From Christensenella sp. UBA3857 (GTDB lineage: Bacteria > Bacillota > Clostridia > Christensenellales > CAG-138): a DNA stretch of 21,731 nucleotides. Below are positions 1 to 7,699 of the stretch, one piece after another; within the stretch, counting starts at the first letter, position 1; every line of letters begins with the position of its first letter. The translations under genes were made by a program, and so were the position numbers. The notes beneath the pieces are model-generated. The model made no database searches, was not told the origin of the DNA, and saw only the letters and a list, made by a program, of their open reading frames with translations. The DNA is taken from assembly GCA_002392505.1 (NCBI GenBank), contig DGHD01000022.1:16387-38117 (forward strand). Direction: 5' to 3'.

Positions 1-672
1 TGGGTCAGCATGCTCTACCGCATGTACGTCCGCTACTGCGAGCGCATGGGCTACACCGTTAAGGAGCTCGACCTTCTTGACGGCGAAGAAGCCGGCATCA
101 AGTCCGTCACCTTCGAGGTGCAGGGCGAAAACGCCTACGGCTACCTGAAGGCGGAAAAGGGCGTGCACAGGCTCGTTCGCATCAGCCCCTTCGATTCCTC
201 CGGAAGAAGGCACACCTCCTTCGCTTCTCTCGACGTCACCCCGATACTTACCGAGGACGACAATTCCATCGAGATCAAGCCCGAGGATATCCGCATAGAT
301 ACCTACCGTTCCGGCGGCGCAGGCGGACAGAACGTCAACAAGGTCTCCTCCGCTATCCGCATCACCCACTTTGCGACGGGCATCGTCGTGCAGTGCCAGA
401 ACGAAAGGAGCCAGCTCCAGAACAAGGAAGTCGCCATGCGTATTTTGAAGGGCAAGCTGCTTGAGATCAAGGAGCGCGAGCGCATGGAGAAGATGGCGGA
501 CATTAAGGGCGAGCTCAAGAAGATCGAATGGGGCAGTCAGATCCGCTCCTACGTATTCCAGCCCTACACGATGGTCAAGGACCACCGCACCGGCTGCGAG
601 ACCGGCAATATCCAGGCGGTCATGGACGGCGAGATCGACGAGTTCATTCATCAGTATCTGATAAAGATGTGA
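1..672 (+). CDS. prfB: Peptide chain release factor 2 (RF2), 5'-truncated
   Basis: RF2 recognises UGA/UAA stop codons and triggers peptidyl-tRNA hydrolysis in the ribosomal P/A site. The reading frame is already open at base 1 (W-V-S before the first in-frame ATG at 10), so only the C-terminal 223 or so residues are present. Visible landmarks, numbered from that ATG, are the RF2-type codon-recognition tripeptide SPF (residues 59-61, in [16 protein letters not shown]) and the catalytic [10 protein letters not shown] loop (102-111; GGQ at bases 322-330). SPF rather than the RF1 PxT motif decides RF2 over RF1. The programmed +1 frameshift site that usually controls prfB would lie upstream of this window and cannot be seen. 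The gene ends in TGA and is followed directly by a hairpin terminator. Confidence 0.97.
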   Translation, partial: WVSMLYRMYVRYCERMGYTVKELDLLDGEEAGIKSVTFEVQGENAYGYLKAEKGVHRLVRISPFDSSGRRHTSFASLDVTPILTEDDNSIEIKPEDIRIDTYRSGGAGGQNVNKVSSAIRITHFATGIVVQCQNERSQLQNKEVAMRILKGKLLEIKERERMEKMADIKGELKKIEWGSQIRSYVFQPYTMVKDHRTGCETGNIQAVMDGEIDEFIHQYLIKM

Positions 673-676
673 TCTC

Positions 677-706
677 AAAAAGGCATGGGGAGATCCCATG
701 CCTTTA
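677..706 (+). terminator. Intrinsic terminator of prfB
   Basis: AAAGGCATGGG (679-689) pairs perfectly over 11 bp with CCCATGCCTTT (695-705) around a 5-nt loop. It begins only a few bases after the prfB stop. The T-run is short (TTTATTA), so termination may be incomplete. Because A-runs flank the other side it could work in both directions. Confidence 0.8.
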
Positions 707-742
707 TTACTTGTCATTACGTGTATAAAGGAGCGATCTGTT

Positions 743-2554
743 ATGAAAAAGCCGGTTTTTGCGCTTGCGCTTTGTCTCATATTTCTGCTGACGCTCTCCC
801 CCGCCGCGGCGTTCTCCAAAAAGCACGTCCGCACGGAGGGGTCCGATCCGTACGCGCTCGAACCGCGCGTGTCGGACGGGGTGAGTATTTCCGCGGCGAG
901 CGAGGGCTCCATGGAGATACTCGCGCATGAAGACGGAGATATGCTCGTTTTCGACGAGACGAAGAGGCTTTCCTTCATAGCGGAATACGGCGAAGGCTGG
1001 CTCCCCTGCAACAGGTATTCGCATTTCTTCCCGAACGACAGCCGCGCTTCGAGGACGGACGCCGGGGCGGGCGTTTACGTTTACTCCTTCAACGCGGACG
1101 AGGGCGGGTGCGTTCCGCTTTCCGAATGGGATTCCGTTTCGATAAACGCCTCCGCCGAGGCGCTGCCCAAGCTGTACATAGACGCCGAGGTCCCCTTTGA
1201 CGAGATCGGCAAGGAGGCGTGGGTAAATGCGAATTACACGCTCACCCTCGGTACCAAGGAATTCGAAAGCGGCGGATTCGAGGGTTCCGGCAAGGTCAAG
1301 GGCAGGGGCAATTCCTCCTGGACGTATCCCAAAAAGCCGTACTCCATTAAGCTCGATTCGAAGGCTTCGCTGCTCGATATCCCGAAGACAAAGAAATACG
1401 CAGTCATACCGAGCTATTACGACGGCTCGCTCATGCGGAATTACGTCACGTTCAAGGCGTTCCAGGCGCTTGAAGGCATCGGCTACGTGCCCAAGTGCGA
1501 ATTCGTCGACGTGTATCTCAACGGCGAGTACAACGGCATTTACATACTCTGCGAGCGCATCGGGATCGAAAAAAGCAAGATCGACATAGAGGAAGCGACC
1601 GCGGAGGATCTGACCGGCGGCTACCTCATCGAAAAGGACATCAACAGCAAGGTGGATTTCGACAGCGATCTTTTGTTCAATTGCCCTTACTGGGCGAATT
1701 CGGCAAAGGATTATTTCGTGCTGAAATCCCCCGAGCCCGAGGATGAGGAGCTCACGGACGCCATGCTCGATTATCTGGAGGACTATATGCAGCGCATCCA
1801 CGACTGCATAATAGGCGAAAACGGCGAGGATTATCTTGATTACGTCGACACGTCCTCATGGATCGATTTCATAATCGTGCAGGAAATAACGAAGAACATC
1901 GACGGCAGTATGAAGACGAGCTGCTATATGTACAAGAAGAGCGGCGACGATCACCTTTACATGACTGCGCCGTGGGATTTCGACCTCGCCTACGGGCGCG
2001 TTTCGTGGAACAATCAAGCGCCCGGTCACAACGACGTGGACGACTGCCCCGACGCGAACACGGCGGACGGCTTCATGTGCGTGAACAGCTCGAACCCGTG
2101 GATGGATAAGCTCTACGACACGAAGCCCGAATTCAGCCGCGCGCTGAAGGAACGCTATACCCGGTACCGTCCCGCCCTGATCGAGGATCTGCTGCGCATG
2201 ATCGACGAGCAGGCTGCCTATCTATACTCCGTGCAGGAGCCGAACCATCAGCTTTGGGGAATGTCATTCACGAACGGCGTTGCGAACCTCAAAAGCTGGC
2301 TGACCGCAAGGATAGAATGGCTGGACGGCGAATGGCTGATCGCTGACTCGGGCTTTATGAAGGGCGACGTCAATATGGACGGAGCTGTGGACGCGGCGGA
2401 CGCGCTGCTTGGCTTGCGCGCCTCGATGGGCATGACCGAGCTTTCGGCGGAAGCGTACGAGCTGGCGGACGTCGATTCGGACGGGGAGGTCACCGCGGCG
2501 GACGCGCTGCTTATACTGAGGTATTCGCTGGGAATAATACCGGCGCTTGAATAA
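743..2554 (+). CDS. Secreted CotH kinase-family protein with C-terminal dockerin
   Basis: A 603-residue exported protein. The start at 743 is chosen because AAAGGAG lies 8 nt upstream and it opens a classic signal peptide (MKKPVFALALCLIFLLTLSPAAA); an in-frame ATG at 698 lies inside the prfB terminator. Residues ~142-420 are a CotH domain: KGRGNSSW (186-193), KKPYSIKLD, the YYDGSLMRN segment, VDVYLNGEYNGIYILCE, GGYLIEKD, and the PWDFDLAYG acidic motif (410-418) of the kinase-like metal/ATP site. CotH of Bacillus spore coats is a protein kinase; the substrate here is unknown. Residues ~541-600 form a type I dockerin with two Ca-binding repeats (GDVNMDGAVDAADALLGLR and DVDSDGEVTAADALLILR). Dockerins bind cohesins of cellulosomal scaffolds; no cohesin gene lies in this window. 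No clear promoter was seen, and partial read-through from prfB is possible. Confidence 0.9.
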   Translation: MKKPVFALALCLIFLLTLSPAAAFSKKHVRTEGSDPYALEPRVSDGVSISAASEGSMEILAHEDGDMLVFDETKRLSFIAEYGEGWLPCNRYSHFFPNDSRASRTDAGAGVYVYSFNADEGGCVPLSEWDSVSINASAEALPKLYIDAEVPFDEIGKEAWVNANYTLTLGTKEFESGGFEGSGKVKGRGNSSWTYPKKPYSIKLDSKASLLDIPKTKKYAVIPSYYDGSLMRNYVTFKAFQALEGIGYVPKCEFVDVYLNGEYNGIYILCERIGIEKSKIDIEEATAEDLTGGYLIEKDINSKVDFDSDLLFNCPYWANSAKDYFVLKSPEPEDEELTDAMLDYLEDYMQRIHDCIIGENGEDYLDYVDTSSWIDFIIVQEITKNIDGSMKTSCYMYKKSGDDHLYMTAPWDFDLAYGRVSWNNQAPGHNDVDDCPDANTADGFMCVNSSNPWMDKLYDTKPEFSRALKERYTRYRPALIEDLLRMIDEQAAYLYSVQEPNHQLWGMSFTNGVANLKSWLTARIEWLDGEWLIADSGFMKGDVNMDGAVDAADALLGLRASMGMTELSAEAYELADVDSDGEVTAADALLILRYSLGIIPALE

Positions 2555-2558
2555 GACG

Positions 2559-2594
2559 AAAACGGTCGCCGTTCAACAGAACGGCGACCGTTTT
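2559..2594. terminator. Bidirectional terminator between convergent genes
   Basis: AAAACGGTCGCCGTT (2559-2573) and AACGGCGACCGTTTT (2580-2594) form a perfect 15-bp stem with a 6-nt loop. A-rich and T-rich flanks on both sides suit termination of the CotH gene (+) and of the ion-channel gene (-). Confidence 0.92.
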
Positions 2595-2605
2595 ATTATT
2601 TCATT

Positions 2606-3427
2606 TTATTCCGATCGTTTTGCTTCATCCGCGACCTTTTGAAGTATCGCGCTGCGCTCCGCCTCCGTCAAAAGATGGGGGGCTTCCGAATCAGGGGTCT
2701 TTTCGGCGGCTTCCCTGATCTGCTCCTCGCGAAGGAGACGCATGAAGCCCGCCGTTATAATGGCTGACGGGAGCGCAATTATCGCGATGCCGAACATGGA
2801 CGAGATCATGGTCACGGCGCGTCCGATGCTCGTCACCGGAGTGATATCTCCGTAGCCCATAGTGGTGAGCGACACCGTCGCCCAATAGACCGCGTCGAGG
2901 AAGGTGTTGAAAAGATCCGGCTCCACGTTGAATATGACGAGCGCGGAGACCACGATATAGCCCACCGCGAGCACGCCGACGGTTATGAGCGGCTTCTTTT
3001 CAAGCTCGAAGACCTCCTTTATCATGCTGATGCTTCTCGAATAGCGCACCGCCTTGAAAACGCGGAACACGCGCAGCGTCCTCAAAAGCCTTAATACCTT
3101 GAGCACGCGGAACGCCCCGCCAAGCGCGGAGATCGAGGGCAGTATGCACAGCAGGTCGATGAGCGCCATCGGCGTGAACGGATAGACGAAAAACGACAGC
3201 ACGCCTTTTTTAAGCTTGAGATCGGCGGTAAGGAGCCTTAAAAGGTAGTCGATCACGAATACGACCGCGGCGATCTTATCGATGATCGCGAACACGCGGT
3301 ACTCCGTCTTGAACGCGAGCGGAACGAGGCTTGCCACTATCACGATCATCATGAAGATATCGTAAACGTTTGAAAGCCGGTCGTCCTCTTTGGCGGTCTC
3401 TATTACTTCAAAAAGCCGTTTTCGCAT
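2606..3427 (-). CDS. Voltage-gated-type potassium channel (6TM)
   Basis: A 273-residue membrane protein of the Kv/KvAP-like ion transport family. S1-S3 hydrophobic helices occupy about residues 20-100. S4 (106-128, FRVLKVLRLLRTLRVFRVFK) has arginine or lysine at roughly every third position, the voltage-sensor pattern. S5 is about 147-166, and the pore carries TTMGYGD (188-194), the canonical K+ selectivity filter, followed by S6 (about 202-225). The short cytoplasmic tail (226-273) is charged and has no RCK/TrkA domain. Its ATG overlaps the TAA of the preceding TfoX-like gene by one base (TAATG), implying translational coupling. It is probably the last gene of the transcript and ends at the shared terminator 2559-2594. 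Confidence 0.9.
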   Translation of the reverse strand: MRKRLFEVIETAKEDDRLSNVYDIFMMIVIVASLVPLAFKTEYRVFAIIDKIAAVVFVIDYLLRLLTADLKLKKGVLSFFVYPFTPMALIDLLCILPSISALGGAFRVLKVLRLLRTLRVFRVFKAVRYSRSISMIKEVFELEKKPLITVGVLAVGYIVVSALVIFNVEPDLFNTFLDAVYWATVSLTTMGYGDITPVTSIGRAVTMISSMFGIAIIALPSAIITAGFMRLLREEQIREAAEKTPDSEAPHLLTEAERSAILQKVADEAKRSE

Positions 3428-3738
3428 TATTTGCTCCTTTTCGGCAGGTCGGCGGCGATCGCTTTTATCAGCTCCGCGGTGAACTCCTTATCGTCAATAT
3501 CCGCAAGGAGCATGGGCTTTGCGCCGTCATACGGGATCTCGCGGGGAAGAGAGCGGCTCCCGGCGAGGCGCAGCGCCGTCTTGGTCGGCTTAAGCAGAAA
3601 CCGGTCGTCATACACTCCGCCTACGAGCTTTCCTCCGTAATAGATAAGGTATTCGCCCATCATGGGGCGGTACGAGATATCCCCGAGCCCGGAAAGCTGA
3701 TCGAGCACGAAGCCGAGATACTCCTTGTCTGAAGCCAT
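3427..3738 (-). CDS. TfoX N-terminal-domain protein
   Basis: A 103-residue protein consisting only of a TfoX/Sxy N-terminal domain. Characteristic segments are the N-terminal KEYLGFVLDQLSGLG, then YRPMMGEYLIYYGGKLVGGVYDDRFLLKPT, and YDGAKPMLL near the C-terminal third. In gamma-proteobacteria Sxy/TfoX is a competence co-activator, but stand-alone N-domain proteins of Firmicutes have no established role. The start at 3738 is preferred because GGGGGA sits 4-9 nt upstream and MASDKEYL is where the family normally begins. A longer frame from 3804 would run through a GC hairpin and is probably not used. It lies 67 bp downstream of pheT and is 1-nt coupled to the channel gene. Confidence 0.82.
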   Translation of the reverse strand: MASDKEYLGFVLDQLSGLGDISYRPMMGEYLIYYGGKLVGGVYDDRFLLKPTKTALRLAGSRSLPREIPYDGAKPMLLADIDDKEFTAELIKAIAADLPKRSK

Positions 3739-3767
3739 TTTATCCCCCGTATGCCGTACTACCGAAT

Positions 3768-3795
3768 TCGGCACGGGGACGGATCCCCGTGCCGA
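3768..3795. repeat. GC-rich hairpin between pheT and the TfoX-like gene
   Basis: A 12-bp perfect stem (core GGCACGGGGA / TCCCCGTGCC, loop CGGA). On the minus strand, the direction of transcription, no U-run follows, so it is not a convincing intrinsic terminator. It may attenuate or protect the pheST mRNA 3' end, or be a REP-like unit. Confidence 0.55.
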
Positions 3796-3805
3796 GTCTT
3801 TCATT

Positions 3806-6217
3806 TTACGCCCTGAGTTCCGCGCCCAGGCGGAATTTGAGGCTCTTGAGTATCGCGTTGACCGCCTGACCGATCTCCTCGTCGGTCAAGGTATGGTCGT
3901 CCGCGCGGAGCTGGAACGTGAACGCCATGCTCTTCTTGCCCTCGGGTATGCCCTTGTCGCCGGGCTCCTTGGGACGGTACACGTCGAACAGCCTTACGTT
4001 CTCCACCTTTACCCTTGCCTTCGCCTGAGCGATGACGTCGATCACCTGTTGCGCCTCCATACCCTCGTCGACGATCAGCGCAAGGTCGCGCTGCACGGCA
4101 GGATACTTGGGCAGGGGCTTATACTTTTTGACGCGCACGATATGGCTGCGGAGCGTCTTGAAATCGAGCTCCGCGATATAGGCGTTTGCGGAGACGCCGA
4201 ACGCGCGCCTTACCCTGGGATGCACCGCGCCGATCTCGCCGAGCTTTTCCCCGCCGGCGGAAATGACCGCCTTCTGCGTGGGATGGAGATACTCGGAGCC
4301 GCCCTTTTCAAAGCGGACGTCCTCTATGCCGAGCTTCTCGAACAATGCCTCGAGAGTGCCCTTAAGGGTGAAGAAATCCTCCTCCGTACCGAAGTGGAGC
4401 ACGCCGAGGAGCTTCCTCTCCTCCGGCAGATCGCCGTTGTCGAAATGGACGTTGCCCACCTCGAAGAAGCGGCCGAAGCCGGTCTTCCTGTTAAGGTTGA
4501 GCGCCGCCGCGCGCAGGAGACCGCCCGCAAGCTCCGTCCTCATGAGTGACTGATCCTCGCCGAAGGGGTTGAGGAGCTTTACCGTCTTCCTGCGCTCGTC
4601 GCCCTCGGGGATCATGAGATCATCTATCTCCTTGGGGGAGATGAAGTTGTAATTGTAAAGCTCGAGGCAGCCGAGCGCCGCCATGGTGTCCTTGATAACG
4701 TCCTCGTCCCTGAACGACTGGCCGACGCGTCCGCGGAAGGTATCGCCGCGCATGAGCGTGGGCGCGATGTTGGTATAGCCGTAAAGCCTGCCGACCTCCT
4801 CCGCGATATCCCAATCGGTCTCCACGCCGTCCTCTATATCGGTGCGGAAATGCGGCACGCGCACCTTGAGCGCGTCGCCGACGGGCTCCGTGGGGATGTT
4901 GATGGACTCGAGAAGCTCCGCCATCCTCTCCGCCGAAAGGTCGGTGTTAAGTATCTCGTTGATATGCAAGACGGAGGCGGTGACTTCCTTTTCGTTAAGA
5001 TCCGCGGCGCAGACGTCTATCATGCCGCCCATGACGCGGCCCGCGTTGAGCTCAACGACGAGCTCTATCGCGCGGTCGAGCGCGAGCTTGGCGTTGACGG
5101 GCTCGACGCCCTTTATGAACCTGGCGGCGGAATCGGTGACGTGATGGAGCTTCCTTGCCGTGGAGCGGATGTTTTCGGGGCGGAAAACGGCGCTCTCGAA
5201 GAGGGTCGCCTTGGTGTTCTCGGTGATCTCGCTGTTCAGACCGCCCATTACGCCCGCCACGCCAACGCCCTTCGTGGGATCGGCGATGAGCAGCATATCG
5301 GCGCTCATTACGCGCTCCTTGCCGTCGAGGGTGCAGACGATCTCGCCCTCGTTCGCGTTCCTGACGACGATATGGCTGTCGGCAACGCAGGCAAGGTCGA
5401 ATGCGTGCATGGGATGACCGTACTCGACGAGCACGAGGTTCGTTATATCGACTATGTTGTTGATGGGGCGAAGCCCGACCTGGCGAAGCTTCCTCTGCAT
5501 CCAGAGTGGCGAGGGCTCTATCTTAAGATCGGTGACTACGCGCGCGGTGTAGCGCGGGCAGAGATACGGATTCTCGACGGTGACCTTCGCAACGTCGCGG
5601 CAGTCGCCGTAGCCCTCCTCCTGCCTGGGACAGGGCTCGGGGAATTTCTGCCCGAGCGCCGCCGCCGCCTCGCGGCAGATGCCGATGATGGACTGGCAGT
5701 CGGGACGGTTGGGGGTGAGCTCGATATCGAATATGCAGTCGTCAAGATCGAGCGCCTCCTGTATGCGCTGACCGTTCGGATGCTTTTCGCCGAACACCAT
5801 AACGCCGCCGTTCTCGCAGCCGGGATACTCGACGTTCGTAATGCCGAGCTCCTCATTGCCGCAGAACATGCCGGCGGAAGCCACGCCGCGCATCTTGGTG
5901 GGGTGTATCTCGAGCCCGCCGGTCAGACGCGCGTTGTCCAGCGCGACCGGCACCTGATCGCCGACCTTTACGTTGGTCGCGTTGGTGACGATCTGAAGGG
6001 GCTCCTCTTTTCCGACGTCAACGGTGCAGACGCGGAGCTTGTCGGCGTTGGGATGCGGCTCGATCGCGGTGATCTCGCAGACGAAAACGCCGTCGATCTC
6101 CATTTCGGGGATGATCTCCGCGACCTCGAATCCGCGCAGGAGCATCTTCTCGGCGAACTCGGCGGGAGCAACGTTGAAATCCACGTATTCTTTAAGCCAT
6201 TTAAGCGGTAATTTCAT
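3806..6217 (-). CDS. pheT: Phenylalanine-tRNA ligase beta subunit
   Basis: An 803-residue beta subunit of the (alpha-beta)2 PheRS, which charges tRNA-Phe and carries the B3/B4 editing module. The bacterial full-length architecture is visible: N-terminal MKLPLKWLKEYVDFN, an EMAP-II-like tRNA-binding domain (about 40-150, with PHPNADKLRVCTVDVG and ASAGMFCGNEELGI), B5 and B3/B4 segments (RQVGLRPINNIVDITNLVL and GHPMHAFD), the core catalytic-like domain (TLMRGDTFRGRVGQS, LLNPFGEDQSLMRTEL), and a C-terminal FDX-ACB anticodon-binding domain (about 708-802, PKYPAVQRDLALIVDEG). AAGGAG lies 9 nt upstream of the ATG, and only 12 nt separate it from the pheS stop, so it is co-transcribed under the T-box. 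Confidence 0.98.
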   Translation of the reverse strand: MKLPLKWLKEYVDFNVAPAEFAEKMLLRGFEVAEIIPEMEIDGVFVCEITAIEPHPNADKLRVCTVDVGKEEPLQIVTNATNVKVGDQVPVALDNARLTGGLEIHPTKMRGVASAGMFCGNEELGITNVEYPGCENGGVMVFGEKHPNGQRIQEALDLDDCIFDIELTPNRPDCQSIIGICREAAAALGQKFPEPCPRQEEGYGDCRDVAKVTVENPYLCPRYTARVVTDLKIEPSPLWMQRKLRQVGLRPINNIVDITNLVLVEYGHPMHAFDLACVADSHIVVRNANEGEIVCTLDGKERVMSADMLLIADPTKGVGVAGVMGGLNSEITENTKATLFESAVFRPENIRSTARKLHHVTDSAARFIKGVEPVNAKLALDRAIELVVELNAGRVMGGMIDVCAADLNEKEVTASVLHINEILNTDLSAERMAELLESINIPTEPVGDALKVRVPHFRTDIEDGVETDWDIAEEVGRLYGYTNIAPTLMRGDTFRGRVGQSFRDEDVIKDTMAALGCLELYNYNFISPKEIDDLMIPEGDERRKTVKLLNPFGEDQSLMRTELAGGLLRAAALNLNRKTGFGRFFEVGNVHFDNGDLPEERKLLGVLHFGTEEDFFTLKGTLEALFEKLGIEDVRFEKGGSEYLHPTQKAVISAGGEKLGEIGAVHPRVRRAFGVSANAYIAELDFKTLRSHIVRVKKYKPLPKYPAVQRDLALIVDEGMEAQQVIDVIAQAKARVKVENVRLFDVYRPKEPGDKGIPEGKKSMAFTFQLRADDHTLTDEEIGQAVNAILKSLKFRLGAELRA

Positions 6218-6229
6218 AGTTCTTTCTCC

Positions 6230-7258
6230 TTATTTGAACTGGCTGAGGAACCTTCCGTCGCCCTCATAGATGAGGCGGATGTCGCTGATGCCGTATTTAA
6301 GGCACGCGACGCGGTCTACGCCGACGCCCCAGGCGAAGGCGCGCCACTCGTCGGAGGAATGCCCGCAGTTCTCTATCTCATGGGGGTTGGTGATGCCGCA
6401 GCCCATTATCTCCATCCAGCCGGTGCCCTTACAGCTCGAGCAGCCCTTGCCGCCGCAGATCGTGCAGGAGATATCCACCTCGGCGGACGGCTCCGTGAAC
6501 GGGAAGTAGCTGGGACGGAGGCGCGATTCGACGTTCTCGCCGAAGACCGCCTTTACGAACGAATCGATGGTGCCCTTCAGGTCGGCAAGCGAAACGTTCT
6601 TGTCGACGACGAGCCCCTCCATCTGCATGAACACGGGGCTGTGGGAAGCATCCGGCTCGTCCACGCGGAAGCAGCGTCCGGGGATCACGAGGCGGAACGG
6701 CAGGTCGAGGGTCTTGAGCGCCCTTGCCTCGCAGGGGGATGTATGCGTCCTCAAAAGCACCTTGTCGTTGATATAGAAGGTATCCTGCATATCCCTTGCC
6801 GGGTGGTTGGGGGGCAGGTTCAAAAGCGTGAAGTTGTATTCGTCGTACTCGACCTCCGGCCCCTCGAAGGTGGTGAAGCCGAGACCTACGAGGGCGTCCC
6901 TTATCTCACGATAGACGAGGGTCAGGGGGTTGAGCGCGCCCATCGGCGCCGCGCGGCGCTTGCCGGGCATGGTGACGTCGATCGCCTCGCGCTCGATCTT
7001 CAATTGCTCCGCGAGCTCGCCGAGCTTGGCTTTGCGCTCCTCGAACCTCTCCGCAAGCTCCTGCTTGACGAGGTTCGCGCGCTTGCCCAGCTCCGCCCTT
7101 TCCTCGGCGGAAAGCTTGCCCATCGTGCGGAGTATGGCCGTGAGCTTGCCTCCCCTGCCGAGAACGGCTGTGGAAAGCTCGCCCAGCTCATCCGCGTTTT
7201 TGACGTTCTCAAGCTCTTTGAGCGCCGTCTCGCGGATCTCCTTCAGTTCATCGAACAT
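6230..7258 (-). CDS. pheS: Phenylalanine-tRNA ligase alpha subunit
   Basis: A 342-residue catalytic alpha subunit of PheRS. The N-terminal coiled coil spans about residues 1-90. The class II core follows, with NFTLLNLPPNHPARDMQDTFY (141-161), motif 2 (GRCFRVDEPDASHSPVF, 194-210) and motif 3 (AWGVGVDRVACLKYGISDIR, 309-328). Cys265, Cys268, Cys273 and Cys276 (CTICGGKGCSSC) form a zinc-knuckle-like insertion that is common in Firmicute PheS. AAAGGAG precedes the start. This is the first gene of a pheS-pheT operon controlled by the T-box at 7259-7535. Confidence 0.98.
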   Translation of the reverse strand: MFDELKEIRETALKELENVKNADELGELSTAVLGRGGKLTAILRTMGKLSAEERAELGKRANLVKQELAERFEERKAKLGELAEQLKIEREAIDVTMPGKRRAAPMGALNPLTLVYREIRDALVGLGFTTFEGPEVEYDEYNFTLLNLPPNHPARDMQDTFYINDKVLLRTHTSPCEARALKTLDLPFRLVIPGRCFRVDEPDASHSPVFMQMEGLVVDKNVSLADLKGTIDSFVKAVFGENVESRLRPSYFPFTEPSAEVDISCTICGGKGCSSCKGTGWMEIMGCGITNPHEIENCGHSSDEWRAFAWGVGVDRVACLKYGISDIRLIYEGDGRFLSQFK

Positions 7259-7535
7259 TCTTATATTGCTCCTTTCGGTTATTCATAATAAAAGACCCTG
7301 CGTATCCCCGAGGGACGACGCAAGGCCGCGGTACCACCCTGATTCGCATGGGGAAAGCCCCATGCCTCATTCCGCGCTGTAACGGGCGCGCCCGAATGCG
7401 GCTACACATCGACACTTCACCGCTTTAGCTCCGGGGCGAACTTTGATGCTTCCCTTGACCGGAGCGCGTTTTCAGCCGACGGCGCGCCTCTCTTTCCCGG
7501 CGTATAGAAGCTTTTCCCCTTCAAAGCCTGTACAA
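7259..7535 (-). promoter_or_regulatory. Phenylalanine T-box riboswitch leader of pheST
   Basis: The signature T-box AGGGTGGTACCGCGG lies on the minus strand at 7340-7326. It is followed by a terminator helix (CCTTGCGT at 7325-7318 with ACGCAGGG at 7303-7296, inner TCCC/GGGA) and TTTT at 7293-7290, ahead of the pheS RBS. Upstream, GGGG...CCCC and GCTTC...GAAGC helices frame a specifier loop in which a UUC Phe codon (7440-7438, followed by G) is well placed on the 3' side. Uncharged tRNA-Phe pairing with UUC and with the T-box bulge would favour antitermination. Leader length, about 275 nt, is typical. The specifier was assigned by eye and not by folding. Confidence 0.95.
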
Positions 7536-7541
7536 AACATT

Positions 7542-7569
7542 ATTATACCGCAAAAACGGGATATGTCAA
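7542..7569 (-). promoter_or_regulatory. Sigma-A promoter of the pheST T-box transcript
   Basis: On the minus strand, TTGACA (7569-7564), a 16-bp spacer, then TATAAT (7547-7542). Both hexamers match consensus. Predicted transcript start is near 7535. Confidence 0.9.
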
Positions 7570-7642
7570 GACCCAAAGCTCATTCCCGACTCTATTTCCA
7601 ATACTTTGCGGCGCCCTTTTGCAAATCCCGCGCCGATTGATA

Positions 7643-7671
7643 TTGAGCGGCAGGGCAAAATATGCTATAAT
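7643..7671 (+). promoter_or_regulatory. Extended -10 promoter of the GH13 gene
   Basis: TTGAGC (7643-7648), 17-bp spacer, TATAAT (7666-7671) preceded by TGC, an extended -10 element. Predicted start near 7678, about 20 nt before the GH13 start codon. It is divergent from the pheST promoter about 75 bp away. Confidence 0.85.
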
Positions 7672-7699
7672 CCCCTTATCAAAAGAAGGACGGTGTTTT

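Noticed and set aside
698-742. Upstream start for the CotH protein at 698
   Set aside because: It lies in the prfB terminator, lacks an RBS, and would bury the signal peptide behind 15 extra residues.
3739-3804. N-terminal extension of the TfoX-like protein from 3804
   Set aside because: It would translate a GC hairpin and lacks the family's start; an RBS precedes the internal ATG at 3738.
4850-6211. Long plus-strand frame opposite pheT (453 codons)
   Set aside because: It is the shadow of a high-GC coding strand. pheT itself is unambiguous, and the shadow has no recognisable domain or plausible RBS.
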